39,578 bases of DNA from JAVBMU01 sp031551755 (lineage in GTDB: Bacteria > Actinomycetota > Actinomycetes > Actinomycetales > Cellulomonadaceae): assembly GCA_031551755.1 (NCBI GenBank), contig JAVBNE010000038.1:1-39578 (forward strand), in the 5' to 3' direction. Below the pieces are notes generated by a model that saw only the letters and a list, made by a program, of their open reading frames with translations, did not search any database and was not told where the DNA came from. Positions 22,767-31,689 of this stretch are shown one piece after another. A program made the translations under genes and the position numbers. Each line of letters begins with the position of its first letter. The first letter of the stretch is position 1.

Positions 22767-24281
22767 ATGGAACTTACCGGTAGCTCGCTCTTTGCGGTGG
22801 GCCTGATCCTCGGCCTCGTTCTCGGCGCGGCCCTTGTCCTGGTTGTCCGCCGGGCGTCGCCCGACGCAGGCACCGCAGAGATCGGGCGGCTGACCGATGC
22901 GCTGGCCAGAGCACAAGCAGAGGCCGCGCGGGGCACCGGCCTGGCTGAGAGGCTGGCCGCCGAACGCGACGCACACGAGCGCCAACTCGTAGCGGCGGAG
23001 AGGTCTGCTGACGAGCGGTTCGACCTGGAGCGAGAGGCCCACGAACGTCAACTCGCCGACCTTGCCGCCGCCACCGAGCAACGGCTCGCCGACACCCGGG
23101 CCGCTGCTGACCGCAGGATCGCTGAGCTGGCCGGGGACACCGAACGGCTCGGCGCCCAGTTTGAAGCCCTGTCTCAGCGAGTGCTGGCGGCCAGTACCGA
23201 GCAGTTCCTGGTCCAGGCCGAACAACGCCTGGGGCGCAGCCACGAGGCGGGCGCCGCCGAACTCGCGAAGCGCGAGGCCGCCGTGAAGTCGCTGGTCGAG
23301 CCGCTGAGCGTGGCACTCAACCAAGTGAAGACGGAGGTCGCCGCAGCGGAACGGGCACGGTTGGAGGCGCATTCCTCATTGGTCGAACAGGTCAAGGGCG
23401 TCCGGGATGCCTCCGATCTCCTGCGTTCGGAGACCTCGCAGCTGGTAACCGCTCTCCGCTCCTCCCAGGTGCGCGGGGCCTGGGGTGAGCTCCAACTGCG
23501 CCGTGTGGTGGAGGTCGCGGGGATGCTCCCCCACGTGGATTTCGTCGAACAGAACCAGGTCACGACCGACGACGGCGCTCTGCGACCGGACATGGTCGTG
23601 CGGTTGGCGGGTGGCAAGAACATCGTGGTGGACGCGAAGGTCGCCTTCCTCGGCTACCTCGACGCTCAGCAGGCGACCGACGCCAAGATCCGGGCCGATC
23701 GGCTGGCAGCCCACGCGCGGCACTTCCGCGCGCACATCGACAGCCTCGGCGGCAAGCGTTACTGGGACCAGTTCAGCCCCGCCCCGGAGTTCGTGGTGAT
23801 GTTCGTACCGGCCGAGTCATTCCTCTCGGCCGCGGTGGAGCAGGACGGGTCATTGTTGGAGTATGCAGTCACCAAGAACGTCGTGATCGCCACTCCCATG
23901 ACCATGGTGGCGCTGCTGCGCACGGTGGCCTATGCCTGGCGCCAGGACGCCCTCGCGAGTAATGCCCAGCAGGTGCTGACCCTGGGCAAGGAACTGCATG
24001 GCCGGCTCGCCGTCATGGGACGTCACCTGGCCGGACTTGGCCGGCAGCTTCAAGGCGCCACCGACTCCTACAACCGGACCGTGAGCTCCCTGGAGAACCG
24101 GGTGCTGGTCAGCGCCCGCCGGTTCGCCGATCTGCACGTCGTCGACGAAGACCTACCCGCCCCCGGCGCCGTGACTCCGCAGATCAACGCCGTCAGCGCA
24201 CCCGAACTTGTGGCCTTCGCGAATGAGTCCGTCGTCCCCATCGCGGAGGAGTCCGCTGACGCCGACGAGGCGAGCGCCTGA
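22767..24281 (+). CDS. rmuC: RmuC-family DNA recombination protein
   Basis: 504 residues. One N-terminal membrane anchor (SLFAVGLILGLVLGAALVLVV) is followed by a long coiled coil (about 35-190, rich in Ala/Arg/Glu: ERLAAERDAHERQLVAAER), then the RmuC domain (RGAWGELQLRRVVEVAGMLPHVDF, LRPDMVVRLAGGKNIVVDAKVAF, PEFVVMFVPAESFLSAA, NVVIATPMTMVALLRTVAYAWRQ). RmuC limits DNA inversions at short inverted repeats; the domain has a PD-(D/E)xK-like core (PDM ... DAK). The ATG at 22767 is 6 nt after a weak -10 (GACAGT). Ends in convergent orientation with ispH. Confidence 0.96.
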   Translation: MELTGSSLFAVGLILGLVLGAALVLVVRRASPDAGTAEIGRLTDALARAQAEAARGTGLAERLAAERDAHERQLVAAERSADERFDLEREAHERQLADLAAATEQRLADTRAAADRRIAELAGDTERLGAQFEALSQRVLAASTEQFLVQAEQRLGRSHEAGAAELAKREAAVKSLVEPLSVALNQVKTEVAAAERARLEAHSSLVEQVKGVRDASDLLRSETSQLVTALRSSQVRGAWGELQLRRVVEVAGMLPHVDFVEQNQVTTDDGALRPDMVVRLAGGKNIVVDAKVAFLGYLDAQQATDAKIRADRLAAHARHFRAHIDSLGGKRYWDQFSPAPEFVVMFVPAESFLSAAVEQDGSLLEYAVTKNVVIATPMTMVALLRTVAYAWRQDALASNAQQVLTLGKELHGRLAVMGRHLAGLGRQLQGATDSYNRTVSSLENRVLVSARRFADLHVVDEDLPAPGAVTPQINAVSAPELVAFANESVVPIAEESADADEASA

Positions 24282-24374
24282 CCGCGGGGCCACCGGCCGA
24301 ATGAGCGGACCCAGGAAATGGTCGGCCGACCAGAACGGGTCGACGCCTGACCGCGACTGAGAACGCCGGTGGGG

Positions 24375-25352
24375 TCAGTTGGTCGCGACGCCCGCATTCG
24401 CCGCTTTCAGGTCCGCCCGCAGCTCACGCGGCAAGGAGAACATCAGGTCCTCCGTCGCGGTACGCACCTCCTGGACATCCGCGAATCCGCGCTCAGCCAG
24501 GTACGCCAGGACGTCCTGCACCAGGATCTCCGGCACCGACGCCCCCGAGGTGACGCCCACCGTGGTCGCATCCCGCAACCAGTCCTCGTCGATTTCACTG
24601 GCCTGATCCACCCGATAGGCCGCCCCGGCACCCGCACCGATCGCCACCTCCACGAGCCGCACCGAGTTGGACGAGTTCTGTGAGCCGACCACGATCACGA
24701 CATCGCAGTCCGGCGCGAGCTTCTTGACGGCCACCTGCCGGTTCTGCGTCGCGTAGCAGATATCGTCGCTTGGTGGGTCCTGCAACAGAGGAAATCGCTC
24801 CCGAAGCCGCTCGACCGTCGCCATCGTCTCGTCCACCGACAAGGTCGTCTGCGAGATCCAGACGACCTTCTCAGGGTCGCTCACGGTGATCGAGTCGACG
24901 TCGTCGGGCGAGTTCACCACCTGCACGTGGTCGGGGGCCTCCCCCGCCGTACCCTCGACCTCTTCATGGCCGGTGTGCCCGATGAGCAGGATGTCGCGGT
25001 CCTCGCGGGCGAAGCGGACAGCCTCCTTGTGCACCTTGGTGACCAGCGGACATGTCGCGTCGATCGCCAGCAGGTTGCGCGCGGCAGCCGCCTCCTTCAC
25101 GGCCGGCGACACCCCATGGGCGGAGAACACCACCCGCGCGCCTTCGGGCACTTGGTCGGTCTCATCGACGAAAACCGCACCCCGAGCACTGAGCGTCTCG
25201 ACCACATACTTGTTGTGCACGATCTCCTTGCGGACGTACACCGGTGGCCCGTAATGCTCGAGGGCCTTCTCGACGGCGACCACCGCCCGATCCACGCCGG
25301 CACAGTAGCCGCGAGGGGCCGCGAGCAGCACACGTTTGGGAGTAGTCGTCAC
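24375..25352 (-). CDS. ispH: 4-hydroxy-3-methylbut-2-enyl diphosphate reductase
   Basis: 325 residues. Last step of the non-mevalonate (MEP) isoprenoid pathway, making IPP and DMAPP. The three iron-sulfur cysteines are present: C17 (PRGYCAGVDRA), C101 (IDATCPLVTKVHKE) and C199 (DICYATQNRQ). Substrate-binding histidines lie in EIVHNKYVVE and FSAHGVSP, and the catalytic glutamate in GHTGHEEVEGT. The GTG start at 25352 lies 6 nt after TAGACT (25364-25359), so a leaderless message is likely. Divergent from xseA, a common actinobacterial arrangement. Confidence 0.98.
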   Translation of the reverse strand: MTTTPKRVLLAAPRGYCAGVDRAVVAVEKALEHYGPPVYVRKEIVHNKYVVETLSARGAVFVDETDQVPEGARVVFSAHGVSPAVKEAAAARNLLAIDATCPLVTKVHKEAVRFAREDRDILLIGHTGHEEVEGTAGEAPDHVQVVNSPDDVDSITVSDPEKVVWISQTTLSVDETMATVERLRERFPLLQDPPSDDICYATQNRQVAVKKLAPDCDVVIVVGSQNSSNSVRLVEVAIGAGAGAAYRVDQASEIDEDWLRDATTVGVTSGASVPEILVQDVLAYLAERGFADVQEVRTATEDLMFSLPRELRADLKAANAGVATN

Positions 25353-25499
25353 GGGGCAAGTCTAGGCGGCTGACGCACATCCGCAGCGGGCAACGGCAAT
25401 GGCATCCGCCACCCCTGGAACCCCGGAAGCAGGACACCGCGACACCGATACCCGCCCAAGCTCGCGCACCGTGTGGGTGGGATGAGGCAGGCTTGTCCC

Positions 25500-26954
25500 G
25501 TGACTTCGACGCTGCCCGACGGCGCCACCTCCACCGGCCCACCCCGTCCGCTGCCCGCACGGGCCCTTGAGACCACTGCCGAGCGACCGTGGCCCGTACG
25601 TCTGCTCGCCCAGAAGATCAGCGACTACGTCGATCGCATGGCCCCGGTGTGGGTGGAGGGGCAGATCGTTCAGCTCAATGTCCGGCCGGGGAGCCCCACC
25701 GCATTCCTCACCCTGCGCGACACCGACCAAGACATGTCGCTGGCTGTCACCGCCAACACACGCGTCCTCGCAGCCACCGAAGCCCCGCTCACCGAAGGCG
25801 CACATGTCGTCGTCCACGCCAAACCGGAGTTCTGGACCAAACGGGGTTCGCTCCAATTACGTGCCGGTGAGATCCGCGCGGTGGGAATCGGAGAGTTGCT
25901 GGCCCGAATCGAACACCTCAAGCGCATCTTGGCCGCCGAGGGGCTCTTCGAGGCCGACCGCAAACGCCCGTTGCCATTCCTGCCCGCCGTCGTCGGGCTG
26001 ATCTGCGGTCGCGAATCCAAGGCGGAACACGACGTGGTGGTCAACGCCCGGGCACGCTGGCCACAGGTGCGGTTCGAGATCCGCGAGGTCGCCGTCCAGG
26101 GCGTCTCAGCGGTCTCCCAGGTGAGCGCAGCGATCGATGAACTCGACCACGACCCTGCCGTAGAGGTGATCGTCGTGGCGCGTGGCGGGGGCTCAGTCGA
26201 GGATCTGCTGCCGTTCAGCAACGAGGCGCTGGTGCGCGTCGCAGCGGCCTGTCGCACGCCGCTGGTCAGCGCGATCGGGCACGAAACCGACTGCCCCTTG
26301 CTCGACCTGGTCGCCGACTACCGCGCGTCCACCCCCACGGCAGCCGCGAAACGGATCGTCCCCGACGTCCACGAGGAACGACTGCGGCTGCGGCAATCCC
26401 GGCAGCGGATGCAGGCGACCCTGGTCGCGCTGTTCGCCCGCGAACGGGCCGGCTTGGAGGCAATCCGTTCACGGCCGGTGCTCGCTGAACCATTGACGAT
26501 GGTCACGCACCGAGCACAGGATGTGCAGGCCGCCTGCGACCGCATCCGACGGGCACTGGATGGGGCTCTCCACCGGTCGACGGCGGAGACCGCAGGATTG
26601 CGGGCGCAACTTCGGGCGCTCTCGCCCGCCTCGACGTTGGAGCGCGGCTACGCCGTCGTCCACGGCCCGGCGGGGCAGATCGTGCGAGCCCCGAGCGAGG
26701 TCGCCGCTGGGGACGCCTTGAGCATCCGCCTGGCCGCCGGCCGGTTGGATGCTGTCGTGGCAGCGCCCGAACCACCCGCCACCACGCCGCGCAAGCGAGC
26801 GCCCGCAGCCAAGGCCAAGACCGCCACGCACCCAGCGGCCGACACGGCAACGACCACGTCGGCCACCACCAAAGCTGCGCCTGCCAGGGCCGCTGCGAAG
26901 AAGCCCGCACCGACGACCACCCCAAAGACGCCCTCCCGAAGGAAGACATCGTGA
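25500..26954 (+). CDS. xseA: Exodeoxyribonuclease VII large subunit, with Lys/Ala/Thr/Pro-rich tail
   Basis: 484 residues from the GTG at 25500 (VTSTLPDGATSTGPPRPLPA), preferred because CAGGCT lies 6 nt upstream; in-frame starts at 25473 (GTG) and 25482 (ATG) are possible. N-terminal OB fold (VWVEGQIVQLNVRPGSPTAF), then the catalytic core (VAVQGVSAVSQVSAAIDELD, VIVVARGGGSVEDLLPFSNE, PLVSAIGHETDCPLLDLVAD, RASTPTAAAKRIVPD) and helical arm. Together with XseB it degrades single-stranded DNA in repair. The last 65 or so residues are a low-complexity cationic tail, unlike the short C-terminus of well-studied XseA. Overlaps xseB by 4 bp. Confidence 0.97.
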   Translation: MTSTLPDGATSTGPPRPLPARALETTAERPWPVRLLAQKISDYVDRMAPVWVEGQIVQLNVRPGSPTAFLTLRDTDQDMSLAVTANTRVLAATEAPLTEGAHVVVHAKPEFWTKRGSLQLRAGEIRAVGIGELLARIEHLKRILAAEGLFEADRKRPLPFLPAVVGLICGRESKAEHDVVVNARARWPQVRFEIREVAVQGVSAVSQVSAAIDELDHDPAVEVIVVARGGGSVEDLLPFSNEALVRVAAACRTPLVSAIGHETDCPLLDLVADYRASTPTAAAKRIVPDVHEERLRLRQSRQRMQATLVALFARERAGLEAIRSRPVLAEPLTMVTHRAQDVQAACDRIRRALDGALHRSTAETAGLRAQLRALSPASTLERGYAVVHGPAGQIVRAPSEVAAGDALSIRLAAGRLDAVVAAPEPPATTPRKRAPAAKAKTATHPAADTATTTSATTKAAPARAAAKKPAPTTTPKTPSRRKTS

Positions 26955-27217
26955 CCACGGAGCACAGCATGGCCCCCGAAATCGCCGGCCTCTCCTACGA
27001 GCAGGCCAGAGACGAGCTGGTCGATATCGTCAGCAGGCTCGAACGCGGCGGCGACTCCCTGGAGTCGTCCTTGGCACTGTGGGAACGCGGTGAAGCGCTC
27101 GCGACACGTTGCCAGGAATGGCTCGACGGCGCCCGCGATCGGTTGGCTGCGGTCCGTAACTCCGAGGAGGGCAAGGCACCGCTGACCGGCGAGTCCGAGG
27201 AACCCACCGATGACTGA
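26951..27217 (+). CDS. xseB: Exodeoxyribonuclease VII small subunit
   Basis: 88 residues from a GTG that overlaps the xseA stop (GTGA); an in-frame ATG at 26969 is an alternative. The core (LSYEQARDELVDIVSRLERGGDSLESSLALWERGEALATRCQEWLDGARDRL) is the standard two-helix XseB hairpin. It binds the helical arm of XseA and is needed for nuclease activity. The end overlaps the kinase gene by 8 bp. Confidence 0.97.
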   Translation: MTTEHSMAPEIAGLSYEQARDELVDIVSRLERGGDSLESSLALWERGEALATRCQEWLDGARDRLAAVRNSEEGKAPLTGESEEPTDD

Positions 27218-28238
27218 TCCGGCCACCCCTGCACCGCGGCCCACCCCGTCGGCCGAACCCGCCCCACCGACCTCGTCGGCCGAACAACCCCCACCGGCCG
27301 CCGAGCACATCCTGGTGGTCGGTGAGGCACTCATCGACGTCGTCCACCGCGCCGACGGATCCGTCTCCGAGCACCCTGGCGGCTCACTGGCCAACGTGGC
27401 CCTGACCCTGGGCCGACTCGGCCGTACGACGCGGCTCGCGACCTGGATCGGCCAGGACGACTACGGCGACCAGGTGATCGCCTGGCTTAGGGACTCCGGT
27501 GTCGAGGTCACCGACGGCTCCCGCGGTGCCGCCGCCACCGGCGTCGCGACGGCCCACCTCGACGCCACGGGTGCCGCCACCTACGACTTCCGGCTGTCCT
27601 GGCAGGTGCCCTCCGACGCCACCTGCACCCCTAAGACCATGGCCATGCACTCCGGTTCGATCGCCGCGATCCTTGAACCCGGCGCGACCGCCGTCCGGGA
27701 CCTGATGGCCACCGCGCGACCCACCGCGACGATCACCCTCGACCCGAACATCCGGCCGGCGCTGATCACCGACGCACCGGCCGCACGCGAACGGCTAGCC
27801 TCATTGATCCGGCTCGCCGACGTCATCAAGGTCTCCGACGAAGACCTCCTATGGCTCGCACCCGACCAGGACCCGGTGACGACGGCCGCCGAGATTCTCG
27901 ACGCCGGACCTGCACTCGTGGTGTTGACCCGCGGGGCGCAAGGGGCACTGGCCTGGACCCGCCAGGCCATGATCGATATCCCGGCTGCGCCCGCGCCGGT
28001 CGTCGATACCGTCGGGGCCGGAGACTCCTTTATGGGAGCCCTCCTCGACGGCTTGTGGTCCGCCGGGCTCCTCGGCGCTGGTCAGCGTCCCGACCTGCAG
28101 TCCAGTGATGCGGATGTGATCGCGGCAATCATCAGCAGATGCGCGGCTGTTGCCGCCGTGACCGTTTCACGACCCGGGGCAGACCCGCCTCGACGGGACG
28201 AAGTGCCCGAACTTCCTCGACACGGAGCTTGCACATGA
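27210..28238 (+). CDS. PfkB-family sugar kinase (fructokinase-like)
   Basis: 342 residues. A Pro/Ala-rich N-terminal tail of about 30 residues precedes the ribokinase fold: LVVGEALIDVVHRADG, EHPGGSLANVALTLGRLG (substrate region with the GG and N of the family) and TWIGQDDYGDQVIAWL. The C-terminal ATP site and catalytic base are in VVDTVGAGDSFMGALLDGL. Family members phosphorylate fructose or related sugars; the sugar cannot be read from sequence. Start overlaps xseB by 8 bp, so it is in the same transcript though unrelated in function. Confidence 0.93.
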   Translation: MTDPATPAPRPTPSAEPAPPTSSAEQPPPAAEHILVVGEALIDVVHRADGSVSEHPGGSLANVALTLGRLGRTTRLATWIGQDDYGDQVIAWLRDSGVEVTDGSRGAAATGVATAHLDATGAATYDFRLSWQVPSDATCTPKTMAMHSGSIAAILEPGATAVRDLMATARPTATITLDPNIRPALITDAPAARERLASLIRLADVIKVSDEDLLWLAPDQDPVTTAAEILDAGPALVVLTRGAQGALAWTRQAMIDIPAAPAPVVDTVGAGDSFMGALLDGLWSAGLLGAGQRPDLQSSDADVIAAIISRCAAVAAVTVSRPGADPPRRDEVPELPRHGACT

Positions 28239-28269
28239 CCAACCGGCCGCTGTGAGCGAAGATGATGCC

Positions 28270-28974
28270 ATGAAAGACGGAAGCGTCAGAACGGCACGAA
28301 CCCCCCAAGAAGCCTGGGAGCTACTGCGAGCCGGAAATGCGCGGTTCATCAGTGGCGAGACCTCGCACGCCGCCCATGACGCGGCACGTCGACGCGAGTT
28401 GGCGGATGCCCAACACCCCCACGCGGTGATCTTCGGCTGCTCAGACTCCCGAGTCGCGGCCGAGATCATCTTCGACCAGGGCCTAGGCGACACTTTTGTC
28501 GTCCGCACCGCAGGTCATGTGCTTGACACCACCGTCATCGGATCGATCGAATATGGCGTCGACATCCTGGGTGCCCCGCTGATCGTGGTGCTCGGCCACG
28601 ACAGTTGTGGTGCAGTGGCGGCAGCCGTCGACACCCTGACCACTGGGCGGCAACCGACCGGCTTCGTACGGGCTGTCGTCGACCGCGTCATTCCGTCGAT
28701 CGTCTCCATCGCCGCGGCCCAAGGCGGGTCGATACTCGCCGCACCCACCGAACTCGGCCGCGAACACGTGCGGCACACCGTGGACATGTTGTACACCTAC
28801 TCGGCTGGACTCACCGCGGCCGTGGCCTCGGGTCGGTGCGCGATCATCGGGCTTGAGTATGCACTGGCCGAGGGGCGCACCCGGTTGGTCGACGTCGTAG
28901 GCGACATCGGCGAGCTTCCGGACCCTTCCATGGCGACGCCCACTGTGCCATCGGAGGCCCACAGCCACCGATAG
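28270..28974 (+). CDS. Beta-carbonic anhydrase
   Basis: 234 residues from the ATG at 28270 (MKDGSVRTARTPQEAWELLR), with an AAGAT-type -10 about 6 nt upstream; a GTG at 28252 would add six residues. Zinc and catalytic residues are complete: C57-x-D59-x-R61 (FGCSDSRVAAE) and H110-x-x-C113 (VLGHDSCGAV). It interconverts CO2 and bicarbonate in the cytoplasm. It follows the kinase by about 30 bp and may be co-transcribed with it. No signal peptide. Confidence 0.96.
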   Translation: MKDGSVRTARTPQEAWELLRAGNARFISGETSHAAHDAARRRELADAQHPHAVIFGCSDSRVAAEIIFDQGLGDTFVVRTAGHVLDTTVIGSIEYGVDILGAPLIVVLGHDSCGAVAAAVDTLTTGRQPTGFVRAVVDRVIPSIVSIAAAQGGSILAAPTELGREHVRHTVDMLYTYSAGLTAAVASGRCAIIGLEYALAEGRTRLVDVVGDIGELPDPSMATPTVPSEAHSHR

Positions 28975-29031
28975 CGCGCCACCGAACCCACCGGTTTTCA
29001 ACTCGCCCCCGGTCTACGGCACGATGGGACC

Positions 29032-30453
29032 ATGACTGCCAACGAGGGCACAGGAGTGCCTGCCGAGTTCCGGATCGAACACGACACGATGGGTGAGGTC
29101 CGCGTGCCCGCGGCCGCGCTGTACCGCGCGCAGACCCAGCGCGCCGTGGAGAACTTCCCCATCTCGGGGACCACACTCGAACGCGGCCATATCGAGGCCC
29201 TGGCCCGCATCAAGAAGGCGGCCGCCAAGGCGAACGCCGAGCTGGGCGTCCTGGACGCGGATATCGCTGAGGCGATCGTCGCGGCGGCCGACGAGGTCGC
29301 CTCCGGTGCGTACGACGAGCACTTCCCGATCGACATCTATCAGACCGGCTCGGGCACATCGTCGAATATGAACACGAACGAGGTCGTCGCAACGCTGGCC
29401 AGCCGATCGCTGGGTCGTGACGTCCACCCGAACGATCATGTGAACGCCTCCCAGTCCTCCAACGACGTCTTCCCAACTTCGGCCCATGTGGCCGCAACCT
29501 CGGGTGTCGTACGGGACCTGGTGCCCGCCCTGACCCACCTCGCCGAAGCACTGGAGGCCAAGGCCACCGACTTCGCCACGGTGGTCAAGTCCGGCCGTAC
29601 CCACCTGATGGACGCCACTCCAGTGACCCTCGGCCAGGAATTCGGCGGCTACGCCGCCGCGATCCGCTATGGCATCGAGCGTGTCGAAGCTGCGCTGCCG
29701 CGCACGGCCGAGGTCCCCCTCGGCGGAACCGCCGTCGGCACCGGCATCAACACCCCGGCCGGGTTCCCCCAGCGGGTCATCGCCCTGCTGCGTGAGGACA
29801 CCGGCCTGCCCCTGACCGAGGCACGCGACCACTTCGAGGCGCAGAGCGCCCGCGACGGACTGGTGGAACTCTCCGGCGCGCTGCGCACGATCGCGGTATC
29901 CCTGACCAAGATCTGCAACGATCTGCGCTGGATGGGGTCAGGTCCCAACACCGGCCTGGGCGAGATCTTCATCCCCGATCTTCAGCCGGGTAGCTCGATC
30001 ATGCCCGGGAAGGTCAACCCGGTGGTCCCTGAGGCGACGCTCATGGTCTGCGCGCGCGTCATCGGAAACGACGCGACCGTTGCCTGGGCGGGTGCCAGCG
30101 GTGCCTTCGAACTCAACGTGCAGATCCCCGTGATCGCCCTCGGCGTGCTGGAGTCGATCCGGTTGCTGTCCAACACCTCGCGGGTGCTGGCCGACAAGAC
30201 GGTTGCCGGCATCACGGCGAATGTCAGCAAGGCCCGCGCCTTCGCCGAGTCCTCGCCGTCGATCGTCACCCCGCTCAACCGGGTGATCGGCTACGAATCC
30301 GCTGCCAAGGTCGCCAAGCATTCGGTGAAGATGGGTTTGACGGTCCGCGAAGCCGTGATCGACCTGGGCTTCGTCGAGCGCGGCGAGGTCACCGAGGAGC
30401 AACTCGACACCGCACTCGACGTGTTGTCGATGACACGTCCCCCACAAGCCTGA
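29032..30453 (+). CDS. fumC: Class II fumarate hydratase
   Basis: 473 residues, normal length for FumC. It hydrates fumarate to malate in the TCA cycle as a homotetramer without iron. Landmarks: TMGEVRVPAAALYRAQTQRAVENFPISG, GSGTSSNMNTNEVVA, the substrate site HPNDHVNASQSSNDVFPTS, GRTHLMDATPVTLGQEF, and the family signature GSSIMPGKVNPVVPEA in the flexible loop. The ATG is 6 nt after CACGAT (29020-29025), suggesting a leaderless message. A strong hairpin follows the gene. Confidence 0.98.
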   Translation: MTANEGTGVPAEFRIEHDTMGEVRVPAAALYRAQTQRAVENFPISGTTLERGHIEALARIKKAAAKANAELGVLDADIAEAIVAAADEVASGAYDEHFPIDIYQTGSGTSSNMNTNEVVATLASRSLGRDVHPNDHVNASQSSNDVFPTSAHVAATSGVVRDLVPALTHLAEALEAKATDFATVVKSGRTHLMDATPVTLGQEFGGYAAAIRYGIERVEAALPRTAEVPLGGTAVGTGINTPAGFPQRVIALLREDTGLPLTEARDHFEAQSARDGLVELSGALRTIAVSLTKICNDLRWMGSGPNTGLGEIFIPDLQPGSSIMPGKVNPVVPEATLMVCARVIGNDATVAWAGASGAFELNVQIPVIALGVLESIRLLSNTSRVLADKTVAGITANVSKARAFAESSPSIVTPLNRVIGYESAAKVAKHSVKMGLTVREAVIDLGFVERGEVTEEQLDTALDVLSMTRPPQA

Positions 30454-30479
30454 GCTACTCCCCAAGCACCTAAACGCGT

Positions 30480-30517
30480 CCGTGGGGCCGGGTCGATCCG
30501 ACCGGCCCGACCCCACG
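30480..30517 (+). terminator. Hairpin terminator after fumC
   Basis: An outer stem CGTGGGG/CCCCACG (about 30481-30487 and 30511-30517) encloses a second pairing CCGG-GTCG/CGAC-CGG around a 3-nt loop. It starts about 27 bp after the fumC stop. No T-tract. It rules out the earliest in-frame start (30482) for the exporter gene that follows. Confidence 0.7.
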
Positions 30518-30580
30518 GGTCCCCTTGCTGACGACGCTCGCGGATTTGGCGGTCAGTCCATCAAGGACGATGCTCTTCCA

Positions 30581-31645
30581 GTGACTCGTCCACCAGAAGT
30601 ACGGCACCGGACGATTACCCCGGGTTTGCTCCTCGTCGTCGCCGTCGCCGCGTCGTGCTATCTGCTCGCTCTCAAACTCGTCGTCGTCTCCGCGCTACTG
30701 CTGGCCATCGTCGCCGGTGCGGCCGCCCGGAACGCCGGCATCCTGCCCGGCTGGTCCCAGCCCGGCATCACGTGGTCGGCGAAACGTCTGCTGCGGGCCG
30801 GCGTCGTCCTGTTGGGCTTCCGCCTCGCCCTCCCCCAGGTACTCGCACTGGGCTGGGGCGGCATCGCCGTCATCCTGCTGACCGTCACAGTCACGTTCGT
30901 CGGCACCCGCGCCCTGGGTCGGTGGCTGCAGGTGCCACCCACGATGGGCCTGTTGGTGGCCACCGGATTCTCGATCTGCGGCGCTGCAGCGATCGCCGCC
31001 ATGAGTGCCACGGTTTCCGACGACGCCGACGACGACATCGCAACCGCGGTGGCCCTGGTCACCCTCTACGGCTCGGCGCTCATCCCGGTGCTGCCGGTAC
31101 TGGTCCACCTCCTAGGGCTCGACGACGACTCGGCCGGACTGTGGATCGGCGCGAGCGTGCACGAGGTCGCCCAGGTGGTCGCCGCCTCATCGATCGTGGG
31201 CACGGCGGCGCTCGCAGTGGCCACGGTGACCAAACTCGGCCGAGTCGTACTGCTGGCGCCACTCGTCGCGATCGTCGCGGCCACACGACGCCGGGGTCGC
31301 GCCATCCACGACATCGCCCCCCGTGACGGCCAACCAGCCGCCGACCAACGACCACTGTCAGCCTGGCGCCGAATCATCGCCCGCGTCTCAAGCGTGGTGC
31401 CGCTCTTCGTGCTGGGCTTCCTGGCAGCGGTTGCCCTGCGTTCGGCCGGGGTGGTCCCGGACGGCCTCCTGCGGATCTTCGACACCTGTGCCACCCTGCT
31501 CCTCACCGCCGCCATGTTCGCACTCGGCACAGGCGTGCATCTTGGGTCCCTTGTCAAGACCGGCGGGCGCGCCCTGGCGCTGGGCGCCGCCTCCACAATG
31601 CTCGCCCTGACCATCTCTCTCGCAGGCGTGCTGGCCCTCGGCTGA
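30581..31645 (+). CDS. YeiH/UPF0324-family putative sulfate exporter
   Basis: 354 residues from the GTG at 30581 (VTRPPEVRHRTITPGLLLVV). An in-frame ATG at 30482 falls inside the fumC terminator and is rejected; AAGGA lies 13 nt upstream of the chosen start, rather far. About ten membrane helices. Family motifs: RLLRAGVVLLGFRLALPQVL, ATGFSICGAAAIAAMSATVSD (the conserved GxSICGxSAI block) and GASVHEVAQVVAAS. Pfam PF03601. Relatives are linked to sulfite or sulfate export, but the substrate is not established. Confidence 0.9.
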   Translation: MTRPPEVRHRTITPGLLLVVAVAASCYLLALKLVVVSALLLAIVAGAAARNAGILPGWSQPGITWSAKRLLRAGVVLLGFRLALPQVLALGWGGIAVILLTVTVTFVGTRALGRWLQVPPTMGLLVATGFSICGAAAIAAMSATVSDDADDDIATAVALVTLYGSALIPVLPVLVHLLGLDDDSAGLWIGASVHEVAQVVAASSIVGTAALAVATVTKLGRVVLLAPLVAIVAATRRRGRAIHDIAPRDGQPAADQRPLSAWRRIIARVSSVVPLFVLGFLAAVALRSAGVVPDGLLRIFDTCATLLLTAAMFALGTGVHLGSLVKTGGRALALGAASTMLALTISLAGVLALG

Positions 31646-31689
31646 CGCGGCCTTCAGACAGCACTGGCTACAACACCCGTTGGCGCGCC

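Noticed and set aside
24282..24374. Palindrome TGGTCGGCCGACCA and a distant CCACCGGC/GCCGGTGG pair between rmuC and ispH
   Set aside because: Could be part of a bidirectional terminator for the convergent genes, but the palindrome has no loop and the pair is 67 nt apart; too weak to annotate.
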